Below, one piece after another: positions 49,769 through 58,110 of a stretch of DNA of 64,000 nt. Under the pieces are notes generated by a model that was given only the letters and a program-made list of their open reading frames with translations, was not told where the DNA came from and did not search any database. Position 1 is the stretch's first letter; each line of letters begins with the position of its first letter. Origin of the DNA: Actinomycetes bacterium. GTDB lineage: Bacteria > Actinomycetota > Acidimicrobiia > Acidimicrobiales > Acidimicrobiaceae. Location of the stretch: positions 40,713 to 104,712 of the forward strand of contig JAJZLS010000052.1 in the NCBI GenBank assembly GCA_021803345.1, in the 5' to 3' direction. The position numbers and the translations under genes are program-made.

Positions 49769-51085
49769 ATGCTCGAATTTGGTACAGACGGTGTAAGGGG
49801 AAGGGCGAACCAGGAGTTGACTCCTGAGTTCGCTCTTTCTTTTGGAAGAGCTCTAGCTGATGTGTTTCAGCCTACTTCAGTTGTAATTGGACGCGATACC
49901 AGAGTTTCCGGAGCAATGCTCCAAAGCGCGCTGTCCAGTGGACTCAGTTCGTGTGGCGTGAATGTGGTGGATGTTGGAGTGATTCCTACTCCTGGGATAG
50001 CCTACATATCGGCTGCACGTCAGATGGTGGGCGTGGTAATTTCGGCATCTCATAATCCGTATCAGGACAATGGAATCAAGGTGTTTGGCCCGGGAGGCAT
50101 CAAGCTTGAAGATGAGTTTGAGCAGAGGCTGCACTCACTGATTCTCTCCGGAAATTTCACCACGGCAGGATCTGATGTGGGCGAGATATTAACTGATTTT
50201 TCGGCTATCGATGAATACACCTCCTTTTTGCTCTCGAATTGTCAAATGTCTGGCTCGAGAAGATTGAAAGTAGTTCTTGATTGTTCAAATGGGGCTGCAG
50301 TTGCAATTGCTCCAGGGCTGTTCTCCTCTTTAGACGTCGATTTGCAACTGATCGGGGCTGCTCCGAATGGGAAGAATATAAATGACGGGTGTGGATCCGT
50401 CAATCCTGAGATGCTTATTCATACTGTATTACAAAGCGGAGCAGATTTGGGAATAGCACTCGATGGCGACGCTGATCGGATGTTGGCTGTTGACGGTGAC
50501 GGAAATCTGATCGATGGCGATCAGATTTTGGCTATGTTTGCACTTGACCTGAAATCCAAAGGCCAGCTAAAAGACAATTCTGTGGTTGTCACCGTTATGT
50601 CGAACCAAGGGTTTCGCAATGCTATGTCGAGAAACGGCATAAAAGTACATGAAACTCAAGTTGGCGACAGGTATGTGCTGCAAGCATTGGAGCAAAATAG
50701 ATTTGTGCTGGGCGGAGAGCAGTCTGGGCACATAATATTTCGGAATATTGCTACAACTGGTGATGGGCTTCTAAGTTCTATGAAGTTACTCGAGCTACTG
50801 AACGCCAGTGACAAAGATCTTTCCGAGCTAGCACGAGTGTCGATGACTAAATTGCCACAGTCGATGATTTCTATGGAGTTTGCAGATCCTAAGCGGATAG
50901 AGGAAATTATTGGCTTATGGGAGATGGTATCAAGGTTGTCTGATGAACTTGGGGACTCCGGAAGGATACTGGTGCGGCCGAGTGGCACTGAACCCAAGGT
51001 TCGAGTCATGGCGGAAGCGCCGGATCGAGAGACGGCAGATAACATCGTTCAGGAGATTTGTGACTATCTCGTTGACTTTCGATAA
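49769..51085 (+). CDS. glmM: Phosphoglucosamine mutase
   Basis: 438 residues converting glucosamine-6-phosphate to glucosamine-1-phosphate for peptidoglycan precursor synthesis. The phosphoserine loop is GVVISASHNPYQDNGIKVFG, the metal loop DGDADRM, the sugar loop GEQSGH, and the phosphate loop RPSGTEPKVRV. It is eight bases after rpsI and directly upstream of glmS. Confidence 0.96.
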   Translation: MLEFGTDGVRGRANQELTPEFALSFGRALADVFQPTSVVIGRDTRVSGAMLQSALSSGLSSCGVNVVDVGVIPTPGIAYISAARQMVGVVISASHNPYQDNGIKVFGPGGIKLEDEFEQRLHSLILSGNFTTAGSDVGEILTDFSAIDEYTSFLLSNCQMSGSRRLKVVLDCSNGAAVAIAPGLFSSLDVDLQLIGAAPNGKNINDGCGSVNPEMLIHTVLQSGADLGIALDGDADRMLAVDGDGNLIDGDQILAMFALDLKSKGQLKDNSVVVTVMSNQGFRNAMSRNGIKVHETQVGDRYVLQALEQNRFVLGGEQSGHIIFRNIATTGDGLLSSMKLLELLNASDKDLSELARVSMTKLPQSMISMEFADPKRIEEIIGLWEMVSRLSDELGDSGRILVRPSGTEPKVRVMAEAPDRETADNIVQEICDYLVDFR

Positions 51086-51166
51086 TGATCACACTTTGAC
51101 TCGATTGTTTGTAACGCCACGATGAGATTGCCTCGTATCCATGGAAGAAAACCCTAGACTCTAGCC

Positions 51167-53011
51167 ATGTGCGGAATTATTGGTTCAACAGGCAAAAAGG
51201 CATCGCTTATCGACCTAATCGAAGGCCTGGGTCGACTGGAGTACAGAGGTTATGATTCCGCTGGAATCGCGGTGATCTCAGACCTTTCGAAACTGGAGCG
51301 TCTTCGGGCTGTTGATGGTACAGCTTCACTTGCATTACTCGATGAGCTGTCTAAAGGAATAAACGGAGTTTATAGCGCAGGAATAGGCCATACCCGGTGG
51401 GCAACCCATGGCAGGGTCACCACCGAGAATGCCCATCCGCATTTTGACTGTACTGGAAATATCGCAATCGTCCACAATGGGATAGTTGAGAATTTTAGAG
51501 AACTAAAGGAAGAGCTTGCCAACGCCGGGCATGTCTTTACTTCACAGACTGACACCGAGGTGATTGCCCATCTTCTAGAGAACTATCTCAAAGAGGGCGC
51601 AAACCTTACTAGTGCAGTATCTTTGGCCATGACTCAGTTGCGTGGGGCTATGGCAATAGTGGCCATAGATGTCAACGATCCGCAAACCATAGTGGCATGC
51701 AAGAGGATGGCACCTCTAATCGTCGGATCAGGGAACGAAGTTAACTTTGTAGCTTCTGATGTACCAGCTATTTTAGGCAAAGCAGATACTTTCTATCAGG
51801 TTGGTGACAATCAGGTGGTAGTTGTTTCACCGGAAGAGATTTCACTTTACGATTTGTCTGGCAACCAGCTGGAGCTGTCAAAGATTGATGTGGAATGGGA
51901 TCTTGATGCTGCGGTCAGAGGAGGATTTCATGATTTCATGTCTAAGGAGATTTTTGAACAGTCGAACTCGGTACGGGATACCCTTCTTGGTCGTATGAAT
52001 CCGGATGGCGAAATTATATTAGACGAGATGCGGCTAAAGATCGACGATCTCCAAGAAATAAACAAGATCTTTATCGTAGGTTGTGGTACTTCATATCATG
52101 CAGGTATGGTCGCAAAGTATGCAATTGAGCATTGGACCCGGCTTCCGGTCGAGCTTGATATATCTTCGGAGTTCAGATACCGCGATCCTGTCGTCGATAG
52201 TCAGACTTTGGTGATTGGCGTGAGTCAATCCGGCGAGACGTTGGACACGATGGCCGCTATGCATGAAGCATCTTTATTGGGAGCCAAGACGTTGGTTGTT
52301 TCCAATGTCATGGGATCTTCGATGGCTAGGGCCGCTGATGCCGTTTTATACACCAGAGCCGGTCCAGAAATTGGGGTGGCGGCAACCAAGACGCACACTT
52401 CTCAAATCGTGGCGTTGCTATTGTTGGCACTTTACTTAGCTCAAGTTCGTCATAATCTCCAGTTGTCTGAAGTTGGAGAGATTTTTAGCGAGTTACAGCT
52501 TTTGCCCCCGAAAATTGACCAAATCCTTGAAACCAATGACAAAATTGCTTCAGTGGCACAGTCGATGGTGGATGTGAAGAGGTTTTACTTCATCGGCCGT
52601 CAAATTGGCTATCCCGTAGCATTGGAGGGTGCCCTGAAGTTGAAGGAGATCAGTTATTTGCCGGCAGAAGGTTATCCGGCAGGTGAGCTTAAGCACGGAC
52701 CAATCGCAATGATTGATGCCGATGCCGTTGTTTTTGGTATAGCCACTCGCACCCGATTATGGGAAAAGACTATCTCTAACATCGAAGAGGTGAAGGTGAG
52801 GGGGGCAAAGGTTGTGATGATAGTCAATTCGGGAGATGACGCTTCCAGCAGCCTGGGAGACCTGGCTTTTGAGGTTCCGCAAACGCATCCCCTCCTTGCG
52901 GGAGTTTTGGATGTGATACCGCTGCAATTATTTGCGTATCATCTGTCGATTGCACTGGGAAATGACGTCGACCGACCTAGAAATCTAGCTAAGACTGTTA
53001 CAGTTGAGTAG
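51167..53011 (+). CDS. glmS: Glutamine-fructose-6-phosphate aminotransferase (isomerizing)
   Basis: 614 residues making glucosamine-6-phosphate from fructose-6-phosphate and glutamine. The class II amidotransferase nucleophile is C2 (MCGIIGSTGK), with GHTRWATHG. Two SIS domains follow (GCGTSYHAG; VSQSGETLDT) and the C-terminus ends DRPRNLAKTVTVE. The 81-nt gap before it shows no glmS ribozyme. Its 3' end overlaps the convergent glycosyltransferase by 27 nt. Confidence 0.97.
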   Translation: MCGIIGSTGKKASLIDLIEGLGRLEYRGYDSAGIAVISDLSKLERLRAVDGTASLALLDELSKGINGVYSAGIGHTRWATHGRVTTENAHPHFDCTGNIAIVHNGIVENFRELKEELANAGHVFTSQTDTEVIAHLLENYLKEGANLTSAVSLAMTQLRGAMAIVAIDVNDPQTIVACKRMAPLIVGSGNEVNFVASDVPAILGKADTFYQVGDNQVVVVSPEEISLYDLSGNQLELSKIDVEWDLDAAVRGGFHDFMSKEIFEQSNSVRDTLLGRMNPDGEIILDEMRLKIDDLQEINKIFIVGCGTSYHAGMVAKYAIEHWTRLPVELDISSEFRYRDPVVDSQTLVIGVSQSGETLDTMAAMHEASLLGAKTLVVSNVMGSSMARAADAVLYTRAGPEIGVAATKTHTSQIVALLLLALYLAQVRHNLQLSEVGEIFSELQLLPPKIDQILETNDKIASVAQSMVDVKRFYFIGRQIGYPVALEGALKLKEISYLPAEGYPAGELKHGPIAMIDADAVVFGIATRTRLWEKTISNIEEVKVRGAKVVMIVNSGDDASSSLGDLAFEVPQTHPLLAGVLDVIPLQLFAYHLSIALGNDVDRPRNLAKTVTVE

Positions 53012-54046
53012 AATCCTGATCTGATCTAATAAGTTTTTGGTAGAAATTTCTGGGCTAAATCGTTTCTTGACAGCGTCGCTGATTTCGGCTCTAGTCTTTG
53101 GATCGATCCTGGAAACGGCTTCTATGGCTTCAACAAACGCTTTTTCAGCATAAGGCTCAATTGCCAGGTTGGGAGCAAAAACTGACTCTTTTAGGCCTCC
53201 TAAATTTGTGGTTACAACTGGTAAACCCAATGCTTGTGCCTCAATCGGTATAAGTCCAAGACCTTCAGCTTTAATGGATGGGGTAATCACGACATCATGA
53301 TCTAAATAAAGAGAGATTAGTGATTCAATTGAAACTTGCTTTTCCACAACTTGTACGAATGGTTTGGATGCTGCCAGATCGAGGAGCTGAGTATGCTCTT
53401 GGGTCTGAAAATCCCAAGGAGAGATGTTTCGAACTACTGTTAGCCGATCAAGATGGTTTAGATTGTGCTCGAACGCTTGGATTACCCATCTAAGCCCTTT
53501 TTTCTCCAGTGTTCGGTTAGGGAAAAGAACCTTGATCGGTTTATGAAGGTTCTTAGGTTGGACGCTAACTTGTTTCTCGATGAATGGCCTACCGATAAAG
53601 GGGTACATGACCTTGGTGTTTGCAGAAGTGTAAGTCTGATTTACGTGGTCCGCGAGTGCTTGGCTGACTGCGAAGTTGTGGCATTTTGATAGTGTCTCAG
53701 TGATTTCTCGGTTACTGGTAGTTGCAGGAATCATCCAGGCGTCAGGATAGTTGTGAAAGATATTTATCTTTACAAACGTTCCAGATAATTTCCACATAGG
53801 CCTGTTGTTAGAGATTGTTACGTCAGGCTTAATTGAATCTAACTGCGAATTGAGATCTGCTAAGTTTGAGAAATGAAGTAGGTTTTGGGGGTCCACGGAT
53901 ATTCTCTTGGCAGGAGGAATTGACAGCAGACACACATTGACACCTTGTTGTCTGAGTTCTTCCGCCCACCCCAAGCAAAGTTTTTCCAGAGCTCCGACTG
54001 AGCCGTCCATATATCCAAGATCCGTACCAATTATGGCTATTTTCAA
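52985..54046 (-). CDS. GT4-family glycosyltransferase
   Basis: 353-residue GT-B retaining glycosyltransferase. The C-terminal nucleotide-sugar domain contains KVLFPNRTLEKKGLRWVIQA and the EX7E-type motif EGLGLIPIEAQALGLPVVTT. Donor and acceptor are unknown. The tail-to-tail overlap with glmS and the minus orientation separate it from the upstream cluster. Confidence 0.82.
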   Translation of the reverse strand: MKIAIIGTDLGYMDGSVGALEKLCLGWAEELRQQGVNVCLLSIPPAKRISVDPQNLLHFSNLADLNSQLDSIKPDVTISNNRPMWKLSGTFVKINIFHNYPDAWMIPATTSNREITETLSKCHNFAVSQALADHVNQTYTSANTKVMYPFIGRPFIEKQVSVQPKNLHKPIKVLFPNRTLEKKGLRWVIQAFEHNLNHLDRLTVVRNISPWDFQTQEHTQLLDLAASKPFVQVVEKQVSIESLISLYLDHDVVITPSIKAEGLGLIPIEAQALGLPVVTTNLGGLKESVFAPNLAIEPYAEKAFVEAIEAVSRIDPKTRAEISDAVKKRFSPEISTKNLLDQIRILLNCNSLS

Positions 54047-54088
54047 AATTAAGTTCTCGCAGCTATTCTGACTTGCAAAGACGACTAT

Positions 54089-54778
54089 CTAACGTTTAAG
54101 CAGTACCCATCCCCGGCAAAAATAAGTTGCGTAGAAGAGCGTTGATTGTTCGAAGCCACTATCTTCGAGTAGTTTCGAAAGTGTCCCCTGAGTTACAAGT
54201 GGCAAAGTTTTCACTTGATTTGCTTCAGCCTCAGAATTAATTGTCAGGATTCCATTTGATTTATCCAGAGTCATTTTCCAAGCGTCAAGCTGTCGGTCAA
54301 ACTCTGGTTCTGCACGATCCCCCGTCAGAGTGACCAGGACAAATGGGGAACCTGGCTTGAGATGTGAACTTATTGACTTGAGTAGCTTAAGTTTTGTCTC
54401 GTTATCAAGAAAGTGCAGCAGCAGGTTACAAAATGCCCCGTCGTATAGTTGGTCGATTGAATCGTCTAGCAAAAGCGAGGAAAGTCCGCTCACCGAGAAT
54501 TGATCTGGCCGATTAGAAGACTCATTTTGGCTAGTTGCTGCATCGTCCGGCTGGTATACGGCCATTTGCCAAGTTGGATTGGAGGTCTGGAGCGCCTTTG
54601 TTTCGTTAAGTCCACCGCTATTGGCAATCAAGATAGTTTTCGAGGTCCCGAGATGGGAACTGAGAAAAGTGTGGACTAGTTCATATAGATGGGCTGCCGT
54701 GGGTAAGGACATAACAAGCTGTTCAGTATCAGCCGAGCTATAAAGAGGGTTATATCTGTGTTTGATAGTTGGTGCCAA
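54089..54778 (-). CDS. Class I SAM-dependent methyltransferase-like protein
   Basis: 229 residues. The middle part (LYDGAFCNLLLHFLDNETKL then ISSHLKPGSPFVLVTLTGD) matches motifs II-IV of UbiE/CmoA-like methyltransferases. The usual glycine-rich motif I is degenerate (ILIANSGGLNETKAL), so binding of SAM is uncertain. Probably cotranscribed with the downstream glycosyltransferase, 42 nt away. Confidence 0.6.
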   Translation of the reverse strand: MAPTIKHRYNPLYSSADTEQLVMSLPTAAHLYELVHTFLSSHLGTSKTILIANSGGLNETKALQTSNPTWQMAVYQPDDAATSQNESSNRPDQFSVSGLSSLLLDDSIDQLYDGAFCNLLLHFLDNETKLKLLKSISSHLKPGSPFVLVTLTGDRAEPEFDRQLDAWKMTLDKSNGILTINSEAEANQVKTLPLVTQGTLSKLLEDSGFEQSTLFYATYFCRGWVLLKR

Positions 54779-55065
54779 TGCTCCCTCAAATCTTGATGTT
54801 TAGGTTTGGCCATAGTCGAATTGTACGATAATTTTAGCCATGTCGGATTATTGTCCTGGTTAATTTATGACCTTCTTCGGAAAACGGATAAGACCTTTTA
54901 CTGGTTGCTTTTCTGTAGAGTAACGATTTAATAAGCAAGAAAGCTGATTTCAAATTTTCTAGAATCTGGATAGTCTCAATATTCAGATTTATTGGTTCAT
55001 ACTGTAGGCGTGAGGAAATTACTCGAGGTCCGGCTTTTACTTTTACGGAGTAAACTGACAAATCT
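54779..55065. other. Gap between methyltransferase and tRNA-Arg
   Basis: 287 nt, AT-rich. Only a weak minus-strand reading frame of 75 codons is present, and its sequence resembles no family I know. It should contain the tRNA-Arg promoter; TAAACT at 55051-55056 is a possible -10. Confidence 0.3.
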
Positions 55066-55138
55066 GCGCTCGTAGCTCAACGGATAGAGCATCTGACTTC
55101 GGATCAGAGGGTTGGGGGTTCGAGTCCCTCCGAGCGCG
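55066..55138 (+). tRNA. tRNA-Arg (TCG), integration hotspot
   Basis: 73-nt cloverleaf. Acceptor GCGCTCG pairs with CGAGCGC, the anticodon stem TCTGA/TCAGA encloses loop CTTCGGA (anticodon TCG, reads CGA), the T-arm is GGGGGTTCGAGTCCCTC, and the discriminator is G. Five copies of its 3' portion, starting at the anticodon loop, recur downstream at the ends of toxin-antitoxin cassettes. This marks it as the attachment site of an integrative element family. Confidence 0.96.
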
Positions 55139-55349
55139 CTACATAAGTGCAGGTCACAGATATTAGCAATCTCGGGCTATTGTACGTGGTAAGATAAACC
55201 CAACAATTAACGGCTCTTCGGATATTTACGGTGTCAGCCAGCCCTAGGTGAAACTTTTAGGTAACCACGATTGAGTCAAGAACTCTTCAATTGGGTATTC
55301 CGGCATACGACAGCGCTATGATTCTATAGTTCCGGTAATTGGTATACGC

Positions 55350-55793
55350 ATGAGAACTCTGCATTTAAGTAACGCTCCGGCCTCAATCTCAGAATCTCGG
55401 GTTGCCCGTTCGAACCTTGCCGGGCTTCTAGCGTGGATGGCGATCCTCGGTTTCGGCGTTGGCAGCTTTTCTGCCGCGATGCCCGCAGTTATCCTGGCTG
55501 TTACGCCAAAAAGTGAGACATCTAGCGCCATGAGTGTTAACCAGGTAGTGCGCAGTGTTGGGTTATCTTTTGGAAGCGCTGTTGGGGGTCTAGTGCTAGC
55601 TGCAGGTACGGCCACCGCCCATCTCTTTCCGACCGATGGTGCCCGCACAGTAGCCGCATTAATCGACAGCGCGGCAATGGTGGTCACAGCGATGACGAGC
55701 ATCGTTCTCTCCTACCAACATGGACCCTTGATGGAAGCGACGGCGAGTACGACTATTATGCAATCTGAGGAACAGGGCGAATCGAGCCAATGA
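55350..55793 (+). pseudogene. Truncated MFS transporter (C-terminal part)
   Basis: 147 residues resembling only the last third of a 14-helix DHA2-type drug transporter: GFGVGSFSAAMPAVILAVTP and SAMSVNQVVRSVGLSFGSAV match the penultimate helices. Full proteins are about 450-500 residues. Upstream sequence to the tRNA is only 210 nt and does not supply the missing part. Probably a remnant carried or truncated by integration. Confidence 0.65.
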
Positions 55794-55918
55794 CTGTCGC
55801 CCTCAGCCAAATCGTGCCCATCGTGGTCCAACCTTCAAGATCCAAAGCGCCAATAACTACACACTTACGTGTGGCAGTCTTCGGAAGAACTCGTGGCATG
55901 TTTGATAGGAATAGTCAG

Positions 55919-56101
55919 CTACGGATAAGAAGTTTTCGAGAGTCTTGAGATTGTAAGGAAAAGGTACACCTCTGCACTTTTGTCGCCATGTGCCAAAAGT
56001 GCATTTAGTTTTTCGCTCATATCTTCTCTTAAGTTATGTGACCTAATAACAAGGAGTTTCCTTTCCCCTACAGGGATCACCTTTTCTACCTCGGTGATCA
56101 A
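55919..56101 (-). pseudogene. Small ORF, possible gene remnant
   Basis: 60 codons from a TTG (56101). The same frame stays open further upstream to a stop at about 56211 without any ATG or GTG. The peptide is compositionally protein-like (EKVIPVGERKLLVIRSHNL, then LNALLAHGDKSAEVYLFLTI) but unrecognised. It may be the decayed C-terminus of an older cargo gene; it overlaps the hicBA promoter region. Confidence 0.3.
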
Positions 56102-56169
56102 GGTATTTCTGCTTAACTCTTCTTCGGATATTGTCCAGGGCCTGATTACAAAATGGCGGGTTTTGGTTG

Positions 56170-56213
56170 GATATCTGGAACAGTTTACATTCTGGTATTC
56201 TGATATCTATGAT
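56170..56213 (+). promoter_or_regulatory. Probable hicBA promoter and operator
   Basis: TTTACA (56184-56189), an 18-nt spacer and TATGAT (56208-56213) form a plausible promoter. Direct repeats GATATCT at 56170-56176 and 56202-56208, 32 bp apart, bracket it and could be operator half-sites for the HicB antitoxin. Confidence 0.45.
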
Positions 56214-56266
56214 GACGTTTTGGTGTCTCAGCATTTGTTTTTACTGGGCGTGATGAGTCAGGAGCC

Positions 56267-56476
56267 ATGATGCAGTTAACTGCCGTACTGATGCGTGCAG
56301 ACGAGGGTGGATTTGTTGCACTTAACCCTGAGACTGGTACTACAACTCAGGGGGACACGCTTGACGAAGCCATCCAGAATCTCCAAGAAGCGACCGGTTT
56401 GTATCTCGAAGAGTTCGGTCTGACTCCTCACGATGCACCGCTGGTTACGACCTTCACTGTTCCAGCAAGTGCCTAA
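56267..56476 (+). CDS. hicB: HicB-family antitoxin
   Basis: 69-residue short HicB. It contains ADEGGFVALNPETGTTTQGDTLDEAI..NLQEA, the degenerate RNase H-like fold of the antitoxin. No extra DNA-binding domain is visible. AGGAG at 56260-56264 may serve this ATG or the adjacent ATG at 56270. It precedes and overlaps hicA, the less common antitoxin-first order. Confidence 0.85.
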   Translation: MMQLTAVLMRADEGGFVALNPETGTTTQGDTLDEAIQNLQEATGLYLEEFGLTPHDAPLVTTFTVPASA

Positions 56477-56687
56477 ACTACCGAAAGTTTCTGGAACTCA
56501 AGCGATTAGAGCTTTAGAAAGTCTTGGATTTGTTGTTGTAAGACAACGTGGAAGTCATGTGGTGATGCGAAAGGGTTCGACCGGATGCGTGATACCAAAC
56601 CACAAAGAGATCAAGAGCGGCACTTTGGCGGGCGTACTTCGTCAGGCCGGAGTGCCGCTAGAAGAATTCCTTCGAGCGCTTCATTGA
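56469..56687 (+). CDS. hicA: HicA-family mRNA interferase toxin
   Basis: 72 residues from GTG 56469, overlapping hicB by 8 nt. A reading from ATG 56433 would add 12 residues. The double-stranded-RNA-binding-like fold and catalytic histidine are seen in LGFVVVRQRGSHVVMRKG (H30). It cleaves mRNA in family members. Intact in length. Confidence 0.87.
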   Translation: MPKLPKVSGTQAIRALESLGFVVVRQRGSHVVMRKGSTGCVIPNHKEIKSGTLAGVLRQAGVPLEEFLRALH

Positions 56688-56780
56688 TGAACTAATGACA
56701 CTGGACGTTGTTTGACAAGTATCTGGTTGGTTTCATGGGTGGCGGTAATGACTGATCAGTTATGAATTTGCTCTACTCAA

Positions 56781-56990
56781 AACCCAACAAAAACCCAACA
56801 AAAACCCAACAAAAACCCAACAATGGCATTTCACGGCGTACCATTTGATTACATATTGCTGCAGCTACCCAAAACAAAGAACGAATAGAGCAGCCTATAT
56901 GCAATAATCTGATGCTAAGAGATGTCATTTGAAACGAGTTCTATCTATCTTGGGATCAGAGGGTGGGGGTTCGAGTCTTTCCGGGCGAGT
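56781..56990 (+). repeat. Cassette-end repeat R1 (iterons + core + degenerate tRNA-Arg fragment)
   Basis: Four AACCCAACA iterons at exact 11-bp spacing (56781, 56792, 56803, 56814), a core AACGAATAGAGCAGCCTATA starting at 56880, and a tRNA-Arg 3' fragment at 56949-56990 with several changes, including loss of a base in GGGTTGGGGG. The iteron-to-fragment distance (56803 to 56949) is 146 bp, as in the other copies. The fragment is the most diverged of the five. Confidence 0.85.
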
Positions 56991-57243
56991 TATATAAGTG
57001 CGGTTCATAGGCCATATTAGAACTTTTTGGTATCTCGGTAAATCTGTTTTGGTAGGTAGTTGGTATACGGTTTGAAAAATTTTTCGATGGTAGTCAGATC
57101 AGCGCTTGGGAGTTCTTTGGGGAACGTCGCCAGCTTGGACTGAGCTATGGATGGGCACTTACAGGTAATTTTTTGACAGCTACCGACCAGACGTGTAGGA
57201 CGAGGTAAACACGTCGAGATTCAAACGCAGATGTGCCTACACA

Positions 57244-57265
57244 TGTAATACACATAAGCATTACA
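57244..57265 (+). promoter_or_regulatory. Operator-like inverted repeat upstream of relB-like gene
   Basis: TGTAAT (57244-57249) and ATTACA (57260-57265) are exact inverted repeats with a 10-bp spacer, ten bases before the antitoxin ATG. A further ATTACA occurs at 57287-57292. Typical placement for autoregulation by an RHH antitoxin. Confidence 0.5.
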
Positions 57266-57274
57266 ATAGATTAT

Positions 57275-57553
57275 ATGTCTAAGAACATTACAATGAATAT
57301 CAGACTCGATGAAGATACTCGCCGAGAACTAAGGGACTTCGCTGCTGAAATTGGGATACCGGCAACGACGCTGGTAAACGCCAGTATCAAGCAGATGTTA
57401 CGCACTCGCGAAGTTACATTTAGAGCCGCGCTGGAACCCACTGCTAGCCTAGAAGAAGCTATTAGAGAAGCAGAGCTTGACTACAAAACCAAAAGTAATA
57501 TCACTATCACTGAAACTGACGAAGAGACGCTGGCGCATCTCCGTTCACTATGA
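57275..57553 (+). CDS. RelB/DinJ-family antitoxin
   Basis: 92 residues from ATG 57275. An upstream in-frame ATG at 57233 would run through the operator. N-terminal RHH: ITMNIRLDEDTRRELRDFAA and IPATTLVNASIKQMLR. The acidic C-terminus would wrap the toxin. The stop overlaps the toxin ATG by 4 nt. Confidence 0.85.
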   Translation: MSKNITMNIRLDEDTRRELRDFAAEIGIPATTLVNASIKQMLRTREVTFRAALEPTASLEEAIREAELDYKTKSNITITETDEETLAHLRSL

Positions 57554-57810
57554 GAATCATATTTCATAAGAAGTTCGACAAACAGTATGCGAAATTACCT
57601 GAAGCACAGAAAAAGCGGTTCGAGAATGCGATAGTCCTTTTTAGGAGCGATCCTTACCACCACGATTTATACAATCACCCACTTGGTGGCCAATGGAAGG
57701 ATCATCGCTCAATTAGTTTTGGGGGCGATTGGAGAGCGCACTACATAATCATAAATAAAGACGAGGTATTATTTGTGGCCATTGGCACCCATAGTCAACT
57801 ATACAAGTAG
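57550..57810 (+). CDS. RelE/YafQ-family mRNA interferase toxin
   Basis: 86 residues of the YafQ-like RelE superfamily. It starts MRIIFHKKFDKQYAKLP, includes DHRSISFGGDWRAHYII and ends LFVAIGTHSQLYK with the conserved C-terminal histidine. Predicted ribosome-dependent mRNA cleavage. ATGA overlap with the antitoxin. Confidence 0.87.
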   Translation: MRIIFHKKFDKQYAKLPEAQKKRFENAIVLFRSDPYHHDLYNHPLGGQWKDHRSISFGGDWRAHYIIINKDEVLFVAIGTHSQLYK

Positions 57811-58110
57811 TGCCAATCCGCGGGGAGAATGTCAAAAGGGATAAATACTATCTACTGCCGGGTCCATTGGAAGCCAGGGGACATTTGAAATACCTTGGAA
57901 TAATTTCGGGGATAATGACGGGAGTTGCTCGTCCTAGCTTACACAAGTCCAGTATAGTTTGAGATCTCTGGGCTGATTTGTGTTCTCCTGGTACACCGTC
58001 GCCCGTTACCGCAGTATCTTCGTCATATAAGGTACCCTTGAATTAGGCGGTCCCAGAATATCTTAGAGAAGCAGCAATTAGGTAAGACGTCGGGAAAGAA
58101 GGTCCCGCAG
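57811..58110. other. Intergenic stretch in cassette C2
   Basis: 300 nt without a convincing gene, RNA or strong hairpin. It separates the toxin from the exported-protein gene and could hold the latter's promoter. Confidence 0.3.

Larger units (their letters stand above)
55139..56990 (+). mobile_element. Cassette C1 (tRNA-Arg-proximal; HicBA)
   Basis: 1.85-kb segment from the end of tRNA-Arg to the end of repeat R1. It contains a truncated MFS transporter, a minus-strand ORF remnant and a hicB-hicA module. Its left end has TACATAAGTGC and a single AACCCAACA at 55197-55205, and its right end is R1. No recombinase gene is present. Confidence 0.65.

Noticed and set aside
51086-51166. glmS ribozyme before glmS
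   Set aside because: The gap is only 81 nt and the conserved ribozyme core is not visible.
54834-55061. 75-codon minus-strand ORF next to tRNA-Arg
   Set aside because: Composition does not resemble a protein family, and it would run through the expected tRNA promoter region.
56781-56823. CRISPR-like short direct repeats
   Set aside because: The units are 11 bp in direct tandem without spacers and there are no cas genes; the same iteron recurs at all cassette ends.
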